64,000 nt of DNA, taken from contig CAWEQO010000002.1 in NCBI GenBank assembly GCA_963811225.1, positions 558,001-622,000 on the forward strand, written 5' to 3'. Origin of the DNA: CAWEQO01 sp963811225. GTDB taxonomy: Bacteria > Chloroflexota > Anaerolineae > Anaerolineales > Anaerolineaceae. The translations under genes were made by a program, and so were the position numbers. Below, in pieces: positions 58,423-64,000 of this stretch (position 1 is its first letter; every line of letters starts with the position of its first letter). The notes under the pieces were generated by a model, which searched no databases, had not been told where the DNA came from, and saw only the letters and a list, made by a program, of their open reading frames with translations.

Positions 58423-58955
58423 TCTTTACCGAGACGAAACTGAGCGGGGCGTACGTGATCGACCTGGCGCCGCATCACGACGACCGGGGCTTCTTCTCGC
58501 GCTCCTTCTGCCAGCGGGAATTCAATGAGCACGGCTTGAACCCAAACGTGGTGCAGTGCAACGTCTCTTATAACCAGAAGCGGGGCACCCTGCGGGGCAT
58601 GCATCTGCAGTCAGCTCCCTTTCCAGAGGCAAAGCTGGTGCGCGTCACGTGCGGCAGCATCTACGACGTGATCATCGACATGCGAGAAGAGTCGCCGAAC
58701 TATTTGCAGTGGCTGGGCGTCGAGCTGACCGCCGAGAACCGTCGGGCGCTGTACGTGCCGGAGGGGTTCGCCCACGGCTTCCTCACCCTGGACGACGACA
58801 CCGAAGTCTTTTATCAGATGTCGGAGTTCTACGCACCCGACTGCGCCCAGAGCTACCGCTGGGACGACCCTGCCTTCGGGATCGAGTGGCCGGTCGCGGT
58901 CGCGGTGATCTCTGATAAGGACGCAGCCATTCCGGACTTTCAACCGGAAGGCTGA
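58419..58955 (+). CDS. rfbC: dTDP-4-dehydrorhamnose 3,5-epimerase family protein
   Basis: A 178-residue cupin-fold epimerase. The catalytic His is in QKRGTLRGMHLQ, the Asp in SIYDVIIDMR, and the Tyr in TEVFYQMSEFYAP; GFAHGFLTL is also present. It inverts carbons 3 and/or 5 of a 4-keto-6-deoxy sugar nucleotide. Beside a cytidylyltransferase and C-methyltransferase it may act on a CDP-sugar in place of dTDP-rhamnose, so the symbol gives family only. The ATG overlaps the methyltransferase stop by four bases. Confidence 0.88.
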   Translation: MIFTETKLSGAYVIDLAPHHDDRGFFSRSFCQREFNEHGLNPNVVQCNVSYNQKRGTLRGMHLQSAPFPEAKLVRVTCGSIYDVIIDMREESPNYLQWLGVELTAENRRALYVPEGFAHGFLTLDDDTEVFYQMSEFYAPDCAQSYRWDDPAFGIEWPVAVAVISDKDAAIPDFQPEG

Positions 58956-58982
58956 CGGATCTATTTTTTACCGTTTTTTACA

Positions 58983-60266
58983 ATGGATATTACCCCACAA
59001 AAACTCTTCGAACTGGCAGCCGAGCTGTACCCGATCTGCCGCAGCATCACCGGTGACGGTTTCCGGCAGTCGCTTGAAATCTTGAGCCGCCATATCCCGC
59101 TGCAGACCTTCGAGGTGCCCACCGGGACGCAGGTCTTCGATTGGACCGTGCCGCGTGAGTGGAACATCCGTGACGCCTACGTGAAGAACGCGCACGGCGA
59201 GCGGGTGATCGATTTCCGCCAGCACAACCTGCACGTGCTGAACTACAGCTTGCCGGTGAACCGCACGATGAGTCTGGAGGAGTTGAAGGCGCACCTGTTC
59301 ACACTACCCGAACAGCCGGACTGGATCCCTTACAAGACTTCCTATTATTCGGACAACTGGGGCTTCTGCCTGAGCCACAACGATTTCCTGGCGCTGGAGG
59401 ATGGCGACTACGAGGTGGTGATCGACTCGAGCCTGGAGCCGGGCAGCCTGACCTACGGTGAGCTGCTCATCCCCGGCGAGACGGACGATGAGGTTTTGAT
59501 CTCGTGCCACAGCTGCCATCCCTCTCTGGCGAACGACAACCTGTCCGGTATGACCGTGGCGACCTTCCTGGCTAAAGCGCTGATCGGCCGCCAGAACCGC
59601 TACTCATACCGCTTCCTGTTCATCCCCGGCACCATCGGCTCGATCACCTGGCTGGCGCTGCACGAGGCCCAGACCCAGAAGATCCGCCACGGACTGGTGG
59701 TGGCGTGTGTGGGCGACCCGGGCCACATGCATTACAAAAAGAGCCGTAACGGCAGCGCCGAGATCGACGAGGCAGTGGCGCACGTGCTGGAGCACTGCGG
59801 CGACCCGTATGAAGTCATCGATTTCTGGCCTTACGGCTACGATGAGCGCCAGTACTGCTCGCCCGGCTTCAACCTGAACGTGGGCAGCCTGACCCGCACC
59901 CCGCACGGTCGCTTCCTCGAGTATCACACCTCGGCCGATAATCTGGATTTCATTCAGGCCGGTGCGCTGGGTGACACGCTGGAGAAATACTTGCTGGTGG
60001 TCGACGTACTGGAGGGCAACCAGACCTACCTCAACACCAATCCTAAATGCGAACCGCAGCTGGGCAAGCGCGGCCTATACAGCGGCCTGGGCGGACACAA
60101 GAATTCGAAAGACGCCGAGATGGCGCTGCTGTGGACGCTGAACCTGTCGGACGGCGAGCATGACTTGCTGTCCATTGCAAAACGGGCGAAGATGCCGTTC
60201 GCATTGATCCGTGAAGCAGCCGGTCGCCTCGAAAACGCCGGCTTATTAAAAGCCGTATCATCGTAA
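58983..60266 (+). CDS. DUF4910 aminopeptidase-like protein
   Basis: A 427-residue protein of the DUF4910/DUF2172 family, common in polysaccharide loci. It has an M28-like zinc peptidase fold: LISCHSCHPSLANDNLSGM gives His and Asp ligands, ITWLALHEA follows, and EYHTSADNLDF gives a further His. The C-terminal 80 residues look like a winged helix (LSIAKRAKMPFALIREAAGRL). Whether it cleaves an amide or ester on a glycan, or does not act as a peptidase at all, is unknown. It follows rfbC by 27 bases with no strong ribosome site. Confidence 0.8.
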   Translation: MDITPQKLFELAAELYPICRSITGDGFRQSLEILSRHIPLQTFEVPTGTQVFDWTVPREWNIRDAYVKNAHGERVIDFRQHNLHVLNYSLPVNRTMSLEELKAHLFTLPEQPDWIPYKTSYYSDNWGFCLSHNDFLALEDGDYEVVIDSSLEPGSLTYGELLIPGETDDEVLISCHSCHPSLANDNLSGMTVATFLAKALIGRQNRYSYRFLFIPGTIGSITWLALHEAQTQKIRHGLVVACVGDPGHMHYKKSRNGSAEIDEAVAHVLEHCGDPYEVIDFWPYGYDERQYCSPGFNLNVGSLTRTPHGRFLEYHTSADNLDFIQAGALGDTLEKYLLVVDVLEGNQTYLNTNPKCEPQLGKRGLYSGLGGHKNSKDAEMALLWTLNLSDGEHDLLSIAKRAKMPFALIREAAGRLENAGLLKAVSS

Positions 60267-60285
60267 TCATACAGGGAGGATTCCC

Positions 60286-61647
60286 ATGACAAACGCTGCA
60301 GAGCATACTGACAACTTCATCCACAACTTTACCCGTTCAAACGAGCTGCGTAAGATTGCGCATGCCATGGTCCCGGGTGGCGCGCATACCTACGCCAAAG
60401 GGGACGACGAGTACCCGCAGCTTTCTCCGGGCTTCATCTCACACGGCAAGGGCTGTCACGTATGGGATGTGGATGGCAACGAGTACATCGAATACGGCAT
60501 GGGGCTGCGGGCGGTGACGCTCGGGCATGCCTATGAGCGGGTGGTGCAGGCGGCCTATCAGCAGATGCTGAAGGGCGCCAACTTCGTGCGCCCGGCGGCC
60601 ATCGAAGTGGAAGCGGCGGGGGAACTGCTCGGTTTGATCCATGGCGCCGAGATGGTCAAGTTCGCTAAGAACGGCTCGGATGTGACCACGGCCGCGGTCA
60701 AGCTGGCGCGGGCCTTCACCGGGCGGGATAGGGTGGCGATTTGTGCCGATCACGCCTTCTTCTCGACCGACGACTGGTTTATCGGTTCGACCGCGATGCC
60801 AGGCGGCATTCCTCAGGTGGTGCGCGATTTGACGGTCAAGTTCAACTACAACGATCTGGAGAGCATCCAGGCGCTGTTCGACCAGTACCCCAACCAAATC
60901 GCCTGTTTGGTGATGGAAGCCGAAGCCGAAGAAGGGCCCGAAGACAACTTCCTGCAGAAGGCCATGGACATGGCTCACGCCAACGGCGCGCTGCTGATCA
61001 TCGACGAGATCATCACCGGGTTCCGCCTGCACATCGGCGGGGCGCAGCGCGTGCACGGCATTGTGCCCGACCTGTCGACGTTCGGCAAGGGCCTGGGCAA
61101 CGGCTTCGCCGTCTCGGCGCTGGTCGGGCGTAAGGACGTGATGGAGCCGGGCGGCCTGATGCACGACCAGGAGCGGGTGTTCTTCCTGTCCACGACCTTC
61201 GGCGCAGAGACACACTCCCTGGCGGCGTCCATTGAGGTGATGAAGATCTACCAGGAAGAGCCGGTCATTGAGCGGATGTACCAGGCCGGCAGCCGCCTGA
61301 TCGAGGGGCTGGAGCAGGTGATCGACGAGGTGGGCGTGCGCGGTTACTTCGAGCTGCACGGCAAGCCGGTCAACCTGGTGTTCGCCACCAAGGATCAGAA
61401 CGGGCAGCGCTCGCAGCCGTTCCGCACGTTGTTTATGCAGGAGTGTATCAAGCGCGGCCTGATCATGCCCTCGCTGGTGGTCAGCTATTCGCACTCGGAT
61501 GCCGACCTCGACAAGACTATCGACGCAGTTGCCGACGCCCTATACGTGTATAAAAAGGCGTTGGAAGATGGGTACGAGCGTTACCTGGTAGGCTCGCCCG
61601 TCGCGCCTGTGTTCCGGCCCTACGTGGCCCCTTGGAGTCACCCATGA
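60286..61647 (+). CDS. Class III PLP aminotransferase, glutamate-1-semialdehyde aminomutase-like
   Basis: A 453-residue PLP enzyme. The cofactor-binding Lys is in STFGKGLGNGFAVSALVG, the Asp for the pyridine nitrogen in LLIIDEIITGFRL, and the substrate region VPGGAHTYAKGDDEYPQ is near residue 28. HemL makes 5-aminolevulinate for haem, but here, among sugar-nucleotide genes and with an N-terminal HxxxKGDD variant, an amino-sugar or amino-acid-decorating role is more likely. AGGGAGGATT precedes the ATG, and the stop overlaps the cytidylyltransferase start. Confidence 0.83.
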   Translation: MTNAAEHTDNFIHNFTRSNELRKIAHAMVPGGAHTYAKGDDEYPQLSPGFISHGKGCHVWDVDGNEYIEYGMGLRAVTLGHAYERVVQAAYQQMLKGANFVRPAAIEVEAAGELLGLIHGAEMVKFAKNGSDVTTAAVKLARAFTGRDRVAICADHAFFSTDDWFIGSTAMPGGIPQVVRDLTVKFNYNDLESIQALFDQYPNQIACLVMEAEAEEGPEDNFLQKAMDMAHANGALLIIDEIITGFRLHIGGAQRVHGIVPDLSTFGKGLGNGFAVSALVGRKDVMEPGGLMHDQERVFFLSTTFGAETHSLAASIEVMKIYQEEPVIERMYQAGSRLIEGLEQVIDEVGVRGYFELHGKPVNLVFATKDQNGQRSQPFRTLFMQECIKRGLIMPSLVVSYSHSDADLDKTIDAVADALYVYKKALEDGYERYLVGSPVAPVFRPYVAPWSHP

Positions 61648-62510
61648 AAGTTGTACTGTTTTGCGGCGGCCTCGGCACCCGCCTGAGAGAGTATTCCGAG
61701 ACCATCCCCAAGCCGATGGTGGATATCGGTTACCGGCCGATCATGTGGCACCTGATGCGTTATTACGCGCATTTCGGGCACAAGGAGTTCATTTTGTGCC
61801 TGGGGTATGGCGGCGATTACATCAAGAGCTACTTCTTGAACTACAACGAGTGCCTTTCCAACAACTTCGTGATGAAGGATGGCGGCAAGACCATCCACCT
61901 GTTCAACCATGATATCGAGGATTGGACAATCACCTTCGTCGATACCGGCCTGCACTCGAACATCGGCCAGCGTCTGATGGCGGTGCGCGAGTACCTGGGT
62001 GACGATGAGTACTTCTTGGCTAACTACACCGACGGCCTGGCCGACCTGGATCTCAACGCTTACATCGACAACTACTTTGCCCAAGGCAAGATCGCCAGCT
62101 TCCTGGCGGTGCACCCGTCGCAGTCGTTCCACATGACGCAAATCGCCGATGACGGCACGGTCACCAAGATCGAGCCGGTGTATGGGATGGACTTTTGGAT
62201 CAACGCCGGATTTTTCCTGTTCAGGAAGGATATCTTCAACTATATACGGGCGGGTGAAGAGCTGGTGATGCAGCCGTTCTACCGACTGATCGAGGAGAAC
62301 CAGCTGATCGCCTACAAACATAACGAGTTCTGGGCCTGCATGGACACCTTCAAAGAAAAGAAGATGTTCGACGATATGTATGCAGGCGGCAACATGCCCT
62401 GGGCTTTTTGGGCCGAAGATCGGTATCACAGCGGCGGCTCCACCATCCCTTACGTTCAGAATGGGCACCTTGGCAAACCGGCGGCGCGTACCTCAGGCAG
62501 GGCTGACTGA
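61644..62510 (+). CDS. rfbF: Glucose-1-phosphate cytidylyltransferase-like protein
   Basis: A 288-residue sugar nucleotidyltransferase that would make a CDP-sugar from CTP and glucose 1-phosphate. The nucleotide loop is FCGGLGTRLREYSETIPKPM (residues about 5-24), with GYRPIMWHLMRYYAHFG and LANYTDGLADLDL following. These match RfbF rather than RmlA. CDP-glucose is the entry to 3,6-dideoxy and branched sugars; the expected CDP-glucose 4,6-dehydratase is not seen in the window and may lie beyond the right edge. ATG 61644 overlaps the upstream stop by four bases. Confidence 0.9.
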   Translation: MKVVLFCGGLGTRLREYSETIPKPMVDIGYRPIMWHLMRYYAHFGHKEFILCLGYGGDYIKSYFLNYNECLSNNFVMKDGGKTIHLFNHDIEDWTITFVDTGLHSNIGQRLMAVREYLGDDEYFLANYTDGLADLDLNAYIDNYFAQGKIASFLAVHPSQSFHMTQIADDGTVTKIEPVYGMDFWINAGFFLFRKDIFNYIRAGEELVMQPFYRLIEENQLIAYKHNEFWACMDTFKEKKMFDDMYAGGNMPWAFWAEDRYHSGGSTIPYVQNGHLGKPAARTSGRAD

Positions 62511-62512
62511 CC

Positions 62513-63169
62513 ATGATGAATTTGCTATTTTCCCAATCGGGCGAGCGCAAGCTGAAACAGGTGCTCTGCCTGGGAGCGCATAGCGACGACATTGAAATCG
62601 GCTGCGGGGGAAGCATCTTGCGGATCATCGAGGAGAACCCGGGGATCGAAGTCTGGTGGGTGGTATTCAGCGGCAGCAGCTCCCGCCGTTCGGAAGCCCA
62701 GCTTAGCGCTGAACGCTTCCTGGAGGGGGTGCAGAAAAAGACGATCATCCTCAAAGATTTCCAGGACGGCTACTTTCCCTACAGCGGCGCGGCGGTCAAG
62801 GACTTCTTCGAAATGCTCAAAGGCCAGATCTCGCCCGATTTGATCTTCACCCATACCCGTAAAGATCTGCATCAGGACCACCGGCTGATCAACGAGCTGA
62901 CCTGGAATACCTGGCGCGATCAGCTGATCCTGGAGTATGAGATCCCTAAGTTCGACGGCGATCTGGGAGCGCCCAACTTCTTCATCCCGCTCGAACGCCG
63001 GATTTGCCAGCGCAAGAATGACATCCTGTGCGAAGTGTTCAAGACGCAGGAAGTCAAACCCTGGTTTACTGGCGACACATTTTGGGCCCTGCTCCAGCTG
63101 CGTGGGATCGAATCCCGCGCCCCTGAGAACCTGGCAGAAGCTTTTTACGCTAGAAAAGTAGTCTTATAA
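62513..63169 (+). CDS. PIG-L/LmbE-family deacetylase
   Basis: A 218-residue zinc-dependent N-deacetylase. The zinc motif AHSDDIEIGCGGS (residues about 20-32) and the second site DLHQDHRLINE (about 120-130) are complete. Such enzymes remove acetyl groups from N-acetylated sugars or related amines. In this locus it probably edits an amino sugar. It starts two bases after the cytidylyltransferase stop, at one of two adjacent ATG codons. Confidence 0.88.
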   Translation: MMNLLFSQSGERKLKQVLCLGAHSDDIEIGCGGSILRIIEENPGIEVWWVVFSGSSSRRSEAQLSAERFLEGVQKKTIILKDFQDGYFPYSGAAVKDFFEMLKGQISPDLIFTHTRKDLHQDHRLINELTWNTWRDQLILEYEIPKFDGDLGAPNFFIPLERRICQRKNDILCEVFKTQEVKPWFTGDTFWALLQLRGIESRAPENLAEAFYARKVVL

Positions 63170-63172
63170 CTT

Positions 63173-64000
63173 ATGAACAGCAAGCCTCCTTTTACCCGTA
63201 TTCGCTCTTTCTGGCTGCATGCCGCCGGCGCTTGGGATTCCAGGCGCATCCGTTTGACAATCTTGATGGCGCCCATTTTGGTTACGCTGATTGCCGGCAC
63301 GTTCATGGTGGCAAGCGCCCAAGGAAACCCCATCACGCCGGCGACAGAGACGGCGGAAGGTCAGCCGCAGGCCGCTTATCCCAATTCGGTGTTGGATAAC
63401 GGCCCTTTGCGCGTCAGCCCGGATAACCCACGCTATTTTGAAGATGGCAGCGGAAATATCATCTACCTGACCGGATCGCATACCTGGTCGAATCTGCAGG
63501 ATAATGGGCGTTACTTCCCGCCCAAAAAATTCAATTACGGCGCGTATCTGAACTTCCTGGTTGCCAACCATCACAATTTCTTTCGCCTTTGGAGCTGGGA
63601 GCAGACCCGCTGGACGCTTGAAACGCCGGCCAAAAATTACTGGTTTTATCCATCCCCCTACAAAAGGACCGGGCCGGGCAGAGCCCTGGACGGGAAGAAG
63701 AAATTCAACCTGAACAAATTCAATCAGGTTTATTTCGACCGTATGCGCGCACGCGTCATCCAGGCCGGGCAGCAGGGGATCTATGTGTCCATCATGTTGT
63801 TCGACGGCTGGTCCGTCGCCAAGGATAAAGGCGGCTTCTTCCATTACAACAACCCCTGGAAGGGCCATCCCTTCAACCGCCGCAACAACGTGAACCATAT
63901 CAACGGCGATCCAAACGGTAACAATGATGGGCTGAACACGCAGGACCTGTCCATTCCAGAGATCACCGCGATCCAAGAAGCTTACGTCAAGAAGGTGATC
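63173..64000 (+). CDS. Exported or membrane-anchored glycoside-hydrolase-like protein (5' part)
   Basis: An open frame from ATG 63173 to the window edge (276 codons, no stop). It has a basic N-terminus and one membrane segment at about 35-52 (LTILMAPILVTLIAGTF), which may be an uncleaved anchor. The following domain, from about residue 85, reads RYFEDGSGNIIYLTGSHTW, LNFLVANHHNFFRLWSWEQT and RVIQAGQQGIYVSIMLFDGW, typical of the first strands of a TIM-barrel glycoside hydrolase of the DUF4038 type. It starts three bases after the deacetylase gene and may trim or hydrolyse the glycan made by the locus. Confidence 0.72.
   Translation, partial: MNSKPPFTRIRSFWLHAAGAWDSRRIRLTILMAPILVTLIAGTFMVASAQGNPITPATETAEGQPQAAYPNSVLDNGPLRVSPDNPRYFEDGSGNIIYLTGSHTWSNLQDNGRYFPPKKFNYGAYLNFLVANHHNFFRLWSWEQTRWTLETPAKNYWFYPSPYKRTGPGRALDGKKKFNLNKFNQVYFDRMRARVIQAGQQGIYVSIMLFDGWSVAKDKGGFFHYNNPWKGHPFNRRNNVNHINGDPNGNNDGLNTQDLSIPEITAIQEAYVKKVI

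Noticed and set aside
60286..61647. Haem-biosynthetic hemL
   Set aside because: The protein is in the glutamate-1-semialdehyde aminomutase family, but every neighbour is a sugar-nucleotide or glycan gene and no other haem gene is near, so I keep only the family name.
1..64000. tRNA, rRNA, insertion sequences, prophage or replication origin
   Set aside because: I found no cloverleaf-like sequence, transposase, integrase, terminal inverted repeats flanking a gene, or DnaA-box cluster that I could support.

Overview
The window is about 60% G+C and gene-dense, with short intergenic gaps that usually hold a hairpin. Protein flavour suggests a Chloroflexota bacterium, most likely class Anaerolineae, probably from an environmental or metagenomic assembly. 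The signs are a single-chain SecDF, archaemetzincin, many PPOX-fold and GNAT proteins, GGGAGGGA-type ribosome binding sites, PT-rich secreted proteins and partner-switch regulators. This taxonomic call is inference; there is no rRNA or tRNA gene here to confirm it.

Layout. 1-10987: end of a sugar ABC permease, then small housekeeping and detoxification genes on both strands: PPOX-fold proteins, GNAT acetyltransferases, methyltransferases, archaemetzincin, Mug DNA glycosylase, a DinB-like protein, a Nudix hydrolase and unknowns. 11015-16471: a GH51 arabinofuranosidase, then a metal cassette of an ArsR/SmtB repressor with an obvious operator, a P1B-4-type metal ATPase and, divergently, a ZIP transporter. 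16487-20653: a MarR regulator with a two-subunit ABC exporter. 20740-22837: a LacI regulator with a GH130 mannoside phosphorylase. 23071-29752: SHOCT protein, flavodoxin-like oxidoreductase with a flavodoxin remnant beside it, SecDF and TatA, alpha/beta hydrolase, geranylgeranyl-reductase-like flavoprotein. 29859-31468: mgtE behind a structured leader ending in a terminator that overlaps its ribosome binding site. 31723-35002: an NB-ARC STAND ATPase translationally coupled to a TPR protein. 35017-40967: PrsW-type protease, FtsH, an internally deleted methylglyoxal synthase, ROK sugar kinase, a ketopantoate-reductase-like protein and a lipoprotein. 41203-47252: three secreted proteins (GH44 glucanase and two lysozyme-like proteins) sharing one family of N-terminal module, two of them built from near-identical DNA blocks.

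47401-64000 is one long polysaccharide locus and the most unusual part. A GT2 glycosyltransferase and a phosphoglycosyl transferase are followed by a WecG/TagA glycosyltransferase fused to two STAS domains, then a nucleotidyltransferase/left-handed-helix/sugar-transferase fusion. Next comes a complete partner-switching module: STAS protein, GAF-PP2C phosphatase, RsbW-like kinase and receiver protein. The locus then continues with sugar-nucleotide genes: SDR epimerase, C-methyltransferase, RfbC-like epimerase, DUF4910 protein, class III aminotransferase, glucose-1-phosphate cytidylyltransferase and PIG-L deacetylase. My inference is that phosphorylation of STAS domains controls glycan assembly, with STAS built directly into a glycosyltransferase.

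Caution on sequence quality: at least five genes that should be intact are broken by single-base frameshifts (near 4410, 7576, 12182, 15980 and 36601), and a sixth (the MarR start near 20570) is suspected. These look more like assembly errors than decay, because both halves stay well conserved.
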